From: Amoebophrya sp. A120
Lineage: Eukaryota; Sar; Dinophyceae; Syndiniales; Amoebophryaceae
NCBI GenBank assembly: GCA_905178155.1
Contig: CAJINV010000001.1
Location: 5,243,994 to 5,307,993, forward strand
Direction of reading: 5' to 3'
Length of the DNA stretch: 64,000 nt
This document shows positions 34,613 through 46,549 of the stretch, piece by piece. The translations under genes were made by a program, and so were the position numbers. The notes under the pieces were generated by a model. That model ran no database searches, was not told the origin of the DNA, and worked only from the letters and a program-made list of their open reading frames with translations. The stretch's first letter is position 1; each line of letters starts with the position of its first letter.

Positions 34613-37600
34613 TCATGCAACAACCATAAATGCATAAATCAATATTTTCCAATGAACCGGCCAATGCAAGCTACTATGAATCGGAAGAGCGAGAGACGTT
34701 GACCACAGGATAGCGTGCTGAACGATGTCCCGAAGCGTCGTCTTCAGCGAAAATCCCCGACGAGTCCATTCCTTGCGCAGACGGCCCACTTGCGTCCGCA
34801 CGATGTCCTCGAGCTTCACCGCGGCACGGTCCCCGGAGCCTCCGGACGGCCCGGCCAAAAAGCCACCGCCCCCCTTCGGAGGCCCAGCCGACGCCGCCGG
34901 GTCGGACCAGCCCGACTGCGCGACGGCGTCGATATTGGCCTGTTCCCACGCAGGGTCATTGTATTCGGGGAACGCGCCAATTTGCTGCAGCAATTCGGCT
35001 CGGACGTCCTCGCGGGAGAACGACGCAACCGGAGCCCGCTGTCCATCGCTCGCGGTCATGCCGGGCGGCGCCGGAGCGCCAGGGACGTCCTTCTTCGGAC
35101 CCACTTTCTGCGACAGGCTCCGCTCGATCTGCCGATACAGGTTCAGCGTCGTCTTCAACATCGGGGCGCACACATCGATTGCACCTTCCACCGTGTCGCC
35201 GCCAGCAGGCGCCCCGGTTTCCAGTCGGGATGTGCCTTCGGTAAACCAGCGGTTCCGGACGCTCTCTGCTCCGCGCATAAAATCCACAGCGACCGCCTTC
35301 AACGATGTAAGTCCTCTGGAGGTTTTGCGCTCCAGACTCCGCTGTTGTCCCGGAGACGTACCACCTTGCTTCGGGCTGTCGGGCCGCACCACTGTCTCCA
35401 GCGCGTGACCAATGAGCTCTGCAAGGAGCGCATTCCCGCCTGTGCTTGGCGAGTGAGTCAGCAAAATTTCGCGACAAAACTCTCTAGTGCCGTCGTAGAG
35501 CGTGAGATACTGCGGTATCTTTTCGTCTACCTGCCCCTGCAGGATGTCGCCTTTCTTCACGAAGTACCCCAACCGCACTTGCCATTTGAAAATCCGAATG
35601 GCCAAGTACTCCCGCGCCCACTGCAGTACTCCGCCGAGCGTGGTGGCCGGCACCCGGGCGGTTTCCCAGACTCCCCATTCATCCGCCGTGGCTTCGATGC
35701 TGGCTCGTGATTGGTAGAAGTGCCCCATGTCACTCGACGACGGATTCGCGAGCGTCTTCAGGTCAACCGTATGAGAGTGCACAACTCCCCCTCCCCCTTA
35801 TTTGGATGGCATCCGCAGCAACACAACTCCTGGCACAGATGCAGCTATTGAAGGACAAATTTACGACTGATTGTAGTGGCGATTCGGCTTTGGGAATCTG
35901 TCATGCGAGCAGTGCCACAGAGCAAAGAGTGGATTTGGTATTTTGCATCACAAATGAGGGGGACGAGGGGGGCGAGTTGTGCACTGCCATAAACCGCCTC
36001 GTCGAAACAGTGAACTTTATTTGCACCGCACTTCCGGCGCTTTCTCGCCTGCATCGAACCATCTTCAGACCGATCATACGCCTCTTGGAGCTGCTTTTGC
36101 ACCGTCTTGAACACCTGGATCATGGCTACGCCTGTTGCAGCTGCGGTCACAGCGATCGACGCCGCCCCGATGCGACCGGCAATGCGGGAAACAGCTGCCT
36201 TCTGCATACGCGGGATCTGGTGATTCCGCGCGCGCAGGTTGGCAGCAGAGTACACAAAATCAAGGTGGCTCCACTGATCTTTATCATACTCGAATTTCGC
36301 CACTTCGTCTGAGGACGGCGGTTCCGCAGCGGTGTCCTCCTCGCCCAGCATCGCAGTCAGCCCCCTGACTAACTCGCGGATCCGCAGGAGTGCGGCATCA
36401 TCGGCCGCGCCCGACTCCATTGGCTCCTGCTGCATCGCCTGGGGAGACCAGGGTTTCACGGTCAGACCTGCCGTGCCCCCAACATACTGGAGTGGACGAC
36501 CATGATCGTCAACCACGGCTTCCAAGCTGGGATCAAGTTCGGTCGCCGCCACACGCTGTGGACCTTTCGTTGTGCCGCCGGTCGTCGTGACCGACGACTT
36601 CGCTTTCGAGGACGCCGCCCATTTCGTGCGCTCGCGCAACATGCTCGCTGCCAGCCGAGCCAACAACTGCTTGTGAATCGCCGCGTTGCTCCGGACATAG
36701 GCAGCATGCGTGGAGTCCTCGTGCAGCTGCAGGCCTTCTTGGAAGCTCGGGAATTTGCGTTTCTCGTGAAAAAAGGGCGTGCCATCATCTTCGACCTTGT
36801 CCCGCGGGTACCGGCGTTGCAGGTCGCGCACGGCGTCGTGGAAGTGCAGCCAGAACAGCTGCACGGACAGTTCGGCCGACACGCGTCCGACAAAGCCGTC
36901 GAGTTCCGCGTCCGAAATCAGCGGAGACGTCTCCAACGCGGTCCACAAAGCCACAATCGCCTCGATCCGGAACAATTCTTCACGGCGGCGCGCGAAGTCC
37001 AAGTCGCGCGCCTGGGTTGCGGCCTTCAGCTGCCGCCGCAGGTCCTTCATCGTCACGGGAAATTCGTTGAAAGAGCGTTCGAACACCTCCCGGGCCCAGT
37101 GAACGCAGTCGGCGGCCGTTCGCGGAAACTGCCGCAACTGGCACGCGCGCACATTCGGATCCGGTGCGCCCTTGCTCGCGGAGGACTTCCAGAAGTTGAG
37201 CACCGCAACTTTCCCCTCGTAACTGGAACCCGGCGTTCTCTCGAACCGTTTTGCGTTTCGCCGCAACGACGCGAACTCTGGGGTCTCGTGCCCAACTCCA
37301 GCAGAATCGACCGTAGCAAACACGTCTTCCAGCGCCCCCAGCTTTTCCGCCATCACCGCAGGCGTGTGCGGTCCCCCGTCAGAGAAGTAGGTCCGCACGG
37401 TACTGCCACTCACCGAAAGTACCTCGTGCAGGTACTGCGGAAATTGGCTGTCGCTGGTCCAGTCGTGCCACTTCCAGCAGTTGGTGTGGTAGAGCTGGTA
37501 CATCAAGGTCTTGCCGCTCAAGAGGATCACTGGCTTCCCCTGATGCATGTTCGTAAAGTAGCTATACAGGCTCTGCTGTTGCTTGTTTGTGCATGCACTT

Positions 37601-40600
37601 TCTATTTTGAATCAAAAAATGCGGCGGTTTCGGAAAGAATCAAAACAACTACATGCTCGCGTGAGACAGGCTGTTGTTGATGTTGCTCTGGCGTGACGTG
37701 CAAAGAGTGCAGCCATGAGAATGATTATGATAGATTGATAAGCAAATAAGTAAAAACTACCTCATCGTCCAGCTCGTTCAGAGGCTGATCGGTCGGCAGA
37801 AACGTGACTTGCACTGCAAACGCTTGCGAGGTATCGTCCCCAGCTCCGGTCTCCGTAAGACCATCTTTTCGGTCCCGGAAAGTGGACACAAAAGGGTAGA
37901 TCACGCCAGTCTCGCCGCTGATGCGTGTGCTAGTTCCACAGTTCACAAATGGAATCTGGCAGCGCATGCACATATCCTCAATGTAATACCGCCCGTCCCA
38001 CGTATCCAAAGCGGAGAGCACAACGTCGGTCGACTTCCACTTGGGGAGCAGCCGAGCTGTAGTCTCCGGACAGACCTGACAGTTGTAGTAGTTTAACGCA
38101 TGCAAAATCTCCACGCAGATCGCTACTACCTCCGTAGGAGCTCCGCTGAAAAGACTCAGAGGAATTGCGAAATCAGGCATTTTCAATCAGAACGTAAAGA
38201 GGGAGCAATGCCATCCTGCACTCAATCTCAAGCGTCGCGGTGCTCTAATTGCAATTTATTTCTGTCTGTAGAAGCGAAGGTCGAGAAATTAGAACCACCA
38301 TCAATCAAATAAAGTTTAACTACGTATGCTTGAACGGCTTCATAGCCGATCTCGGGCCAATGCTCGGCCAACGCGTTTCCTGCCACTACCGCCTTGGGCT
38401 GGTTCCAATGATGCGCACGAAAAAGCAGCTGGCGGCTGAGGTTGGACACCTCAATGACATCCGGGTCGAGTAGCACCAGCTTTCCGCCTTTGTCTTTGCG
38501 GGGAAACCCCATGGTCGCCAAGGTCTTCACGTATTCATTTCCGACGGCGCCCACCCCCGGTAGAAGAAAGCGCGTCCGCTGGAGTCGGTCGAGCAGGGCG
38601 TCTCCGAAGAGATAGAGAACGTCCCCCGAGCGCTGATCTTTCCAAGCGTCACAAGTCTGTGGCCCGCTGGTCATGCCACCCAGGTACAGTTCGGTGTCGG
38701 TGTGCGACCGCTTTGAAGAGCGCGAGCGCGGAGCAAAGGTTGCGTCTGCACGTGCTGGTGACGGGGGGCGACAACCGAAGAGCTGCCGCAAGGTGCGCAA
38801 CACGTTTTCTTCGGTCAGAACCGTAAGAAATTGGGCATGCATGAACCCTTCGAGCGGTACTCCCGCTTGCCTCTGCCCCGCAATTTTGGCTATTTCCTGA
38901 GCTACCACGCCAGCCAATACGGCCGACACTGGTAAGAATTCGACTTCTTCCTGAGCAAAGTAAGTCGCCAGAATCAAAGACAGAGGCCACTTCTGGAGAT
39001 CAGATTGCGCACTGGGGCTCGGATCCGCGATCGTGACGGAGACCGTCCCGGGATTTTCCTGAGAGGACCCGCCCGCCGGCGGCGTGGCGTCTGCATCGTC
39101 CTTCCGATCCTGAGACGTTGGCGAATTCAAGTTGGAAAAAGCCTCCACCGGTTCCACGCGAAAGCCACAAGCATCTGCGGCCCCACCCAAATCGGACGTC
39201 TGTGATTCGAACATCTCACGGCGCAGTACTGGTCGAAGCGTACTCTGCCGTGCGGCTTCGCGGAGGATGTCAAAGCAGACCTTCTCTACTTCTGACGCGG
39301 AATAATTATTCAGTCTCGCGGCGTTGTTCATCGCGTGGCGCCGCAACAGCTCGAGTCGATCTTCACCTGGAAAATTGATGTAGATCTAGAAGATTCTCTT
39401 ATATTTAGTGACTGCAACACAAGTGAATATTGTTTACAGAATCTCTTCTGCGTGCAAATGTGGATGCAGACTTTAAGTTCTTCTTCTGGTTTAATTGATC
39501 GCACATCACAATCAAGTGTGCTGCAGCGACGAACCCTAACGAAGAAACTAGCTTTTCTCCTCCTCATGTCCATCACACGACCAATCATACATAGTTGTAA
39601 ATCTCTCATATTGGAGTTCTTACGTGTTGAGTTGGAGCTGATCAGAACTGGATCTGTTGCTGTACCAGCTTCGCCGACGGCTACGCCGGCGCTAGCGGTC
39701 AAGGTGGCCATGAGAGAGCTGTGAATCGAAACTTCGTCCGCCGCGTCCGAGAGGTCCGTCAGGTCATCCAAGCTATCCGGAGCTTCCGCGGCCTCGGAAA
39801 TGCGCTTCGCCTGCGTGTACACAACACGCGGCCATTTCTGGCGGAACGTTCCGCCCACAAGCGTCGGTGGCAGCGGCTCGTGAAAGGTGACGAACCGATT
39901 ATCCTTGTCTACTTTCGCCACGTAGAACCGCTTCGTTTTCAGGCTCTCCGCCCCATCGGTGTTTGTACTTTCGACGTCTTCAAACTCAATCCAGGGGGCG
40001 TTCGGACCGTTGCGCTCGGCTGCTGCAACCTGCTGCAGATCGTGGCTCTCCATGGACCCACCTACGAGCTCCTCCGGTTCAGGAGGCAGGTAATGGATCC
40101 GTCCCCCTTGCACCTTCTCTATCTGAAAGGTCGCATCGAGCTTATCTCTCGCCTCCATAGAGTAGGCCTTCCCAGGATCCTGAAAGATCGAAGCGAAGAG
40201 TCCCTGCGAGCGCGCGTACAAAAAGCGAAAATTTTTTCCCGCCATCGAGGCTTCGTCACGATTTGCATCACGGTCAAGCCCTGGATGCTGCTCTTCCTCT
40301 TCGTTTGGCGGTTTGGACAACATATCGACGTCCCCGTCCGCATCAGGCATTTGCGATTTTGCTGCAGCAACGACGACTTCGTTCCACCGTTGCAGCTGTG
40401 GTAGATCAAGTCCCGGGTGGGTCGCAATGACGACTTTGCTGCTCCCCGGACCATCCAGCCAAGAGGGCAAAAATTCGGTCTCGACCGCACTTGCAGCATG
40501 AGCGACGATGCTTACCCGACAGCGCGGGTTCAACTCCTGCAGTCGCGCTGCCACGATGCCGTCGCAAAAAACCTGGTACCGCGAACCGGACACGCCGGGG

Positions 40601-41184
40601 TCGACCGAGGAGCGCGCAGAGACGTGCTCCACGACGGTTTCTTCCCCGGAGATCTCCCCGCGCGGCGCGGAGCCAGCACGGCTACTTTGCAAAAAAGACA
40701 AAGCCGCTGGTAACTGGTTGCACATCAGCCCGAAGCAACGGCTCGTCAACGACGACTGCCGGGACCCCGAGAGAGAGGGCATGGACCGAGGGGACGTTGC
40801 CGCCCCGCGGGACATCACAGCTGCGCTCGACTCCGGTGGTAGAAACTGATTCAAGCCGAAGTCGTGGGCTTGCATGGGGGCCGTCGGCTCGGGCTCCACC
40901 AGCGTTAGAGTCGCACATCCCTGCAGCATCGCATTTTTTGCTGTCTCGAAAGCAAGCCCGTTCGTCCCGATGATGGCGATGTGCGTCCGCTGCAGCGATT
41001 CCGTAGCCGCTCGGCCGAGCATTGCATTTTGCCGGGAGAAAAGGTCACTTTCCTCCAGCTGGGCCTGCTGCTGCGGCACCACTCCCGCAGCCGCCGCCGC
41101 GAGCGCCGACCGACCCACGTGCAGCAGCACACAGGCGCCGATGGCGGCGCGTACCCGGAGGAATCGAGATGGAAAATCTGGCAT
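34613..41184 (-). CDS. E1-like ubiquitin-activating enzyme with N-terminal signal peptide
   Basis: UBA1-type architecture. Exons: 41184-39666, 39366-38324, 38144-37761, 37539-35992 and 35764 to about 34613. ATG 41184 starts a leader (FLRVRAAIGACVLLHVG). Inactive adenylation half: SRQNAMLGRAATESLQ ... IAIIGTNGLAFETAKNAML. Active half: FLLPGVGAVGNEYVKTLA, LVLLDPDVIE, SNLSRQLLFR, QPKAVVAGNAL and LSALDTWDGR, covering the ATP and Mg contacts. Catalytic-Cys domain: RACQLRQFPRTAADCVHWAR (compare ICTLKNFPNAIEHTLQWAR), with Cys conserved. Then DFVYSAANLRARNHQIP and a UFD-like segment (EWGVWETARV, TLGGVLQWAREYL) that would recruit E2. A C-terminal extension of about 250 residues, partly Gly-rich, has no UBA1 counterpart. 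Intron 2 is non-canonical by one base, and intron 4 is a TIR element. The 3' end is uncertain. Confidence 0.85.
35765..35991 (-). mobile_element. Introner-like intron with ~38-bp TIRs and CGGTT flanking repeats in the E1 gene
   Basis: 227 bp. Immediately inside two CGGTT copies, each end begins TATG(GC/AG)AGTGCACAACTC and continues as C-rich arms in inverted orientation. Excision gives GAGGCGGTT-GACCTG in frame. The interior has ATTTGTGATGC, also present in the HGPRT and aminotransferase elements. The acceptor is not AG. Confidence 0.85.
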
Positions 41185-42516
41185 TGTCAGTAAAAAATGA
41201 AGCTTGTACAAGAATAGGAGTGTTCCATAGAGTCACACAGAATCAGGAAAGAATGGTATACGAGACACGGCGTCACGATAACGATATCGAAACTGAATGT
41301 AAGTATACAACGACAATCTCGTACTCGGGTGGGGAATGAACCAAGTTGAACAATACGTATCTTATTTATATTTATGTTACTTTGTAATGCGAGGAGAGAC
41401 GAGGATGTTATAGTTTGGGTATTTGTTTATATATCGAAATCGATGTAGATGTAATAACGCCTAGTCGTAACTGCGGTTCCAATCAACGCGTAAAGCAAGG
41501 AAATGCCCAGGTGATCTTTATATACGAGGAATCAGCAACGAAAGTCATCATCTGGCAAGCAGCTCTTCTACTTGCTCTTCCACTAGTTCTTCGAAGAAGG
41601 AATGCGGTCATGTCGCGCACGAGCACGACCTGATTTCTATTGGACGCGATCATTTTTCGAGCCTGCTGCCCGAGCCATCGATCCAACCTGAGATCTGTCC
41701 GCCTCACAACTGGCGCCTTGATCCGTCTCTACTTGATCCAGAAAAGTGGATGGCGTATCCACTTCGCCATTGCGGTACGGATCATCCTTCAGCACCATTG
41801 TGAAACCCGCTGCGAACCTGAGCCTAGAACGTATATGCCTCCTGAATCTGATCTAGTGTGGACATTAGAGCGCCTATCGAGATGCAGTCGAAATGGTCTG
41901 TCTGGCTCATTGACACGAAATTGCAACAAGTAACACGCAGCCTTCATCCACTTTCCATCCTAGCGAAGAGAGAACAGCACCAACACTGCGGCGTGTAGCT
42001 TACATTGCATACTGTTCCAGGCCATTGCGGCCGCTGCCGCTCCCGCTGTCAGTCAAAGTTTATGAAAAAAACTGGCTGCCGACGTCCGAGGAATCCGGGC
42101 CGGCCTAGTACCTATTGGACGCTGAGGCGAATGCAGCTGCCTCCTTCGTCCGATTCGACAACGAACTCTGCCTCTGTGTCTGTCCAAGTCAGGAATAAAA
42201 GTACCTATTATTTTCTAGATAATATCTGTGCTGAAAGTGAGAGCCAAGAATACACCAAATCCGTCTTGATTCGTTCTCTGACACGAAGCACTTCTATATA
42301 GTATATACGATTGTCCCTCGATCGCGCAACAGCGAGTCGGCGGTTTTTGTTCAAGACATTAAGCCGAAACGACGGGACACCAAATTCTAGCAGGACCGAT
42401 TCGTTCCGCGCGGAGACTCTCAACCTCGCCCTTCGAAGCGGTCGCGTCACCCACTAGGGAAACCGTCTCCTATTGAAAATCGGAAGCATCTGTTGGCACT
42501 GCCTTGCTACAAGATT
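41185..42516. other. Intergenic stretch upstream of the E1 gene
   Basis: Likely contains the E1 promoter. Only short ORFs; nothing else recognised. Confidence 0.4.
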
Positions 42517-43513
42517 TCAGTCGCGTGACACCCCTCCGCGCTGCTGTGCAACTTGCTCGTCGAGGTCTCTGTCTGGCGGCTCATCTCCTTCGCCTGCAGC
42601 TGCTAGGGCGTCGTCGAAGTTCCTGTATTTCAAGATAGGTAGAAGCGGATTGTAGAGCTCATGCACCACCAACCCGCAGCAGGCCGAAAATGAATACCTA
42701 GTTGATCCATACTTTTTCCAGTGCCTGGCACCGCCTTTTAAGACCTGCAGCGAGAGGTACACCGGCTTCATCGAAAACTTCTCGTGGTTATGCAAAAGCA
42801 AATGCCGCTCACCTGAATACACGCGCCTCTTGCATATACATTTACATACGACAATCAAATAAGGGATTACGAAGTAAGTATGTGCAGTACACAATGATGG
42901 GCGCGAGTTTTCCTTGGCTTTGCCACTTCCTCACCACTTGCGACAGTCCCGGGTGTGAGTTCATGTGGCTTTGGATCGTGCGGCTCAAGTCGGTCCTAAT
43001 GCTGTAAAACTTCCCAGTCTGATGATCGTATAAAAACGGCTGACCTGCGATCGTAGCCCTGCGTTGCAAAAATGTAGCCATCTAATTTATGTATCATCAG
43101 AAAAGAATCCGGCAGTCGCTCCCGGCTGAAAAGAGATGATCACGAGCCCAAAAAACCCAAAACCAACACTCATGCTATAAGGGAAGATACTTAGATTCTG
43201 AATTTCTACTTACCCATGCATGGCACACAAACACAGCCACCATCAGTGCTCAGCAAAAGCATCACGAAGATCTTCCGAAAAATAAACGGTACCGCATGTA
43301 GAAGCTGTTCCGCTTCGTACTGCCCTTTGCGTCCGCTTCTGCGCATAACCAGTTATACACCTCTTGCATCGTTCCGGATTCGAAGCTGAAGCTCTTCTGA
43401 GAAGCAATAAAACCGCCTGCTTTGAACGTAATCGTGGTCGCGCTTGCGAGTCCACAGTACGGTAGGAGCATGAATAACATGCGCAAGACCGTCCCATAGC
43501 ATCGGCCGCACAT
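42517..43513 (-). CDS. Small secreted beta-grasp-like (UBL-like) protein (43-kb member)
   Basis: ATG 43513 gives a leader (CYGTVLRMLFMLLPYCGLASA), followed directly by ITFKAGGFIASQKSFSFESG, a beta hairpin, then helix TMQEVYNWLCAEADAKG and a GTACGA donor (exon ends about 43321). The second exon (about 43075 to 42895) has QPFLYDHQTGKFYSIRTDLS, a helix RTIQSHMNSHPGLSQVV, and a closing strand KLAPIIVY, collinear with the 46-kb gene. Two more exon-like segments follow: RHLLLHNHEKFSMKPVYLSL with QVLKGGARHWKK (GG after a strand, as at a ubiquitin tail), and FDDALAAAGEGDEPPDRDLD ending at 42517. The tail segments may be a C-terminal extension or a separate gene. The first intron junction is not settled. 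Confidence 0.48.
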
Positions 43514-45073
43514 CGTGATCGTGTTGCGGTTAGCTTTCGTAAAGTGGAACCTTGCGTTGTGAACCGAAGTCGTGTGTTCCCCCGTGGGGGCGTCGGTGAA
43601 TGTACTACAGCAAAGAACAACAATTTTGATGTACTTTTTCAACCTCTGGCGGCGGCATCTGTAGCCAAAAGAATCTTTGTCTTTTTCTAGCGTGCTTGAA
43701 ACAGACGGGACGACCTACTGCAGTGGTCGCAGCTGCCTAGATTATCTGTTTACTCGTTTTTGGGCCCGTGTCTCAGGTCGCGATCCTGCTTTACTAAATA
43801 TCACGACACTCGATGAAAAAGCGCCAGTGACGAAACCGTCTAAGTCGACGAACAACATCCAACATCAAGCTGCTCCGAGGCGTCACAGAAATCATCCGAG
43901 AAAAAGTAAAAGACCTATGATCAAGTGGATCCAAATAAAGCCGAACTGCTTATGGTATTCATTTTGTGGAGCATGCTTACCTCCGCAGCGTAGAACTAGA
44001 AGCTAGCAGAATCAAAAAAAATCAGAGGCAAAAAGATCCAGCGCTTTTCTGACCACTGACAGACGAAAGATCTACGTCCGAGGAGTCCAGCCTAATCGTC
44101 GATCACCAAGAGATCTTTTTGTTTTGCGTACTCGCAGAGCCAGAGCCGCACACCATAAGATGAGGGTCCAACGAACCAATGCGGCAGCGAACTTCAGAAT
44201 CAACCCATCAGAAGAAGCTAAACAACTATCAACTTGTAGATCATGAGCATTGCAGCCTTGAATTGCGATTATCGCTTAATATCGTTTCGTCCACGGAGAA
44301 GCACTGTGCTCGTCTCAAGAACCCGGTGACGCCGCTCGTCATCTCGCGTTGCTCGCATTTTTTCTTCGTTTCGCGGGTTCACGAGGCGCGGGACGAACTG
44401 TCGACTTTAGAAAATAGAGGATTTGATTTTGTGGCCCTCTTTCGCAGCGATCTCTCACCAATATTAACGCGTTTCGGTTTTTTATATTGCATTTCTTTTC
44501 TGTATCACTTGCTGCAACTTGCAACAAGTGGTGTGGTATTCTTTTCAAATCATACTTATGGCCATTACCGTGGCAAGTCCTGTGCCTATCCACAGCACAG
44601 TCGAAAAACCCTTCCATACGCTTTTCGTGCCTTGTAGAACTTATTGGAGAAAGAGTAGTGGCATGCACACGCAGCATCAACCTTCCTCCGACTTCTGTTT
44701 CCAATTCCTCACTATTGCACGCCCGCGCATGACAGTTCGAGCAACCTCGCTAGGCCGGTTCCTCGCGCCTACGCTTCCCGGCTGGTGCGCGCAGTTCCTC
44801 TGCCACCCCTTCCAAAGCAGCGGCAATCGAGTCGTTGTGATTCCTGTTTTCGTCAATGTGAAAATGAACGTGGACTGTCCGTCCTGAGCGGTGGGTCCCG
44901 AGTCGTGATCGAGATCGTTTGTGTTATGGTTCCTCGAAGTATATCATCATGAATATTTTTTCTTTTTTAACAAGTAGGATATGTGTAAACTATGATGCGA
45001 TGGGCTTGAAAATAGCGTTTCTACAAGGAAAAGTAAAAGCAAAAGCTCAAGGTCCTCGATCATAGAAAACAAA
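43514..45073. other. Intergenic stretch, no supported gene
   Basis: A 152-aa plus-strand ORF (44179-44637) and others lack motifs and are probably chance. Confidence 0.35.
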
Positions 45074-46549
45074 TTAGTACACGATGAGGATAGGCGGCAT
45101 CTTTCCCCCTCTAAAGTTGCTGACGACCGGTGCTAGCTGCCGTTCCCTTTCCATGTGCTGCTTTATGGTCAGACTCAGGTCGGTTTTCAGGTGGGCGTTG
45201 TCGTGTCCACATGAAACGCACTAATGCCCACAAGATTCACATACTCACAAAAGTTGCCCCTTTCTCTGTAATGCCTTCCGTGAGGATCCGACGGGTGGAG
45301 CTGATTGATCACACCCAAGTGATCGACATTCGTCGTACCATCTATGATTACTACGCTGACAGTGACATTCACACCAAAAAGTACACATACATACCAAAGA
45401 AGCAGTACTAAGAGAAAGCAGAATGAAAGCATGATCAATCAGAGATCAGTGCGCTTTCCAGAATGATAAAACTCCGATAGTGTTGGGGTCGAACAGAAAC
45501 GGCGCTCCGCGGCACGTCACGCTGAATTATGAGCAGTTGCGATTATTATATGTCTTGACTCCTTTTCCACGACAAGTTCAACTCCAACAGAGAATGAAAG
45601 CATGCGTTGTATAGACAAAAAAAACAACTCAGACAACAGAAATTTCATATCTTACGACAAAAAAAATCCGTTGGCTTTATCCTGTGTAAGAACGTCCCCG
45701 CGATAGAGCCATCAAGGTGCAACCTTTACGAAACAGATCCAGAAGTTGGGCGCGTTTTCAGCGACAAACCTGGCCTCATACATTCATAGTGTACTGACGG
45801 GTTGGTCGTCTTTTCCATATACAGAGCCAGTTGCATATTGTGGTTCGAGCATATACAGATTCCCTCCTTTGTACAGGACTACGACTAGCACGTTTCTGCT
45901 ATGGGGAGACGCCGTTCTCAACATGTAAGATCTGCACGACAAATCAGCTCAGAGATTGGGACGTCCTTATATTACATAGTTCCTGGTGGTCTGGCGCGTG
46001 GCGAGTTGCCGCTCCACCTCCCCTTTGATCCACTGGAAAACCTCCCCCATGGCAATATCGTCGAAAAACCTTGGACTGCTGCGAGCCGTTTACTACCTAG
46101 TCTTGTTGCGAGCGCACACACTACACCTAGGGAGAGTCCCGTGAGGACAGGTGCTAGGCGGCAGTGCTTCATGAAGTACTCCAGCCGCCCTTCCCCGTGC
46201 TGCATCGCCGATTTTGAATCAAGATGCACGACACAGTACCGGTGAAAATGGCAGTCTGTACAAATAGAAATACCAAATCTCTTCTCCCATAAATCTTCAT
46301 CCGATGCAAATACACGAAGTACCGTTCGGCAAATCATGACCCTTACAAGAGAACATAGTAAGCTCAGACGCCCAGCAGTATTTCTCTCGTTCGATACGTG
46401 TTGGTTTCGTAAATGAAGGTCTCCTCAGGTTTCGCCGCGAGAAAGCCGCCGCCGATGAATTTGATCGGTGTCGCACACACGCCTGGCACCTGCTCGTGGA
46501 GCATCGCAAGGATGACCGACGGCAGGAGCTTCTTCAAGAGGGCCCGCAT
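45074..46549 (-). CDS. Small secreted beta-grasp-like (UBL-like) protein (46-kb member)
   Basis: Four exons: 46549 to about 46402, about 46055-45980, about 45898-45835 and about 45233-45074. Leader MRALLKKLLPSVILAMLHEQ, then PIKFIGGGFLAA (strand 1), EETFIYETNT (strand 2), AMGEVFQWIKGEVERQLATR (helix), NVLVVVLYKGGNLYML (strands 3-4), LKTDLSLTIKQHMER (second helix) and MPPILIVY as the last residues (strand 5). The order strand-strand-helix-strand-strand-strand is that of the ubiquitin fold, but there is no C-terminal GG. RGGK lies ten residues before the end. Intron 1 runs GTATCG...CGATAT and intron 2 CTATG...CATAG, both element-like. The UBL call rests on secondary-structure order and family resemblance to the 43-kb gene, not on sequence identity with ubiquitin. 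Confidence 0.5.
45899..45979 (-). mobile_element. Short CT-AG intron with inverted ends
   Basis: 81 bp, CTATG...CATAG. Removing it joins ACCAGGAA to CAGAAACGTG in frame in the 46-kb UBL-like gene. No GT donor gives this frame. Confidence 0.55.
46056..46401 (-). mobile_element. Introner-like intron 1 of the 46-kb UBL-like gene
   Basis: About 346 bp, beginning GTATCGAACGAG and ending TTCGACGATAT. The donor is GT but the acceptor is not AG. The join YETNT-AMGEVFQWI is supported by the aligned, uninterrupted 43-kb paralogue. Confidence 0.55.

Noticed and set aside
34715-35710. 331-aa plus-strand ORF
   Set aside because: Antisense of the E1 coding exon. The minus frame shows a UFD-like segment and joins in phase to the rest of E1; the plus frame is a GC-rich shadow with no motif.
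36502-37680. 392-aa plus-strand ORF
   Set aside because: Antisense of the E1 catalytic-Cys domain exon, whose minus frame has conserved E1 blocks.
44179-44637. 152-aa plus-strand ORF
   Set aside because: Composition is not coding-like, no domain seen, and orientation is opposite to all supported genes.
45187-45438. Minus-strand ORF starting with a strong signal-peptide-like sequence (FCFLLVLLLWYVCVLFG)
   Set aside because: Lies in the last intron of the 46-kb UBL-like gene, and its frame does not join the next exon cleanly. Kept only as a note.
46200-46337. ORF with CTDCHFHRYC, zinc-ribbon-like
   Set aside because: Falls inside the element-like intron 1; the exons on either side join in frame without it and match the 43-kb paralogue.
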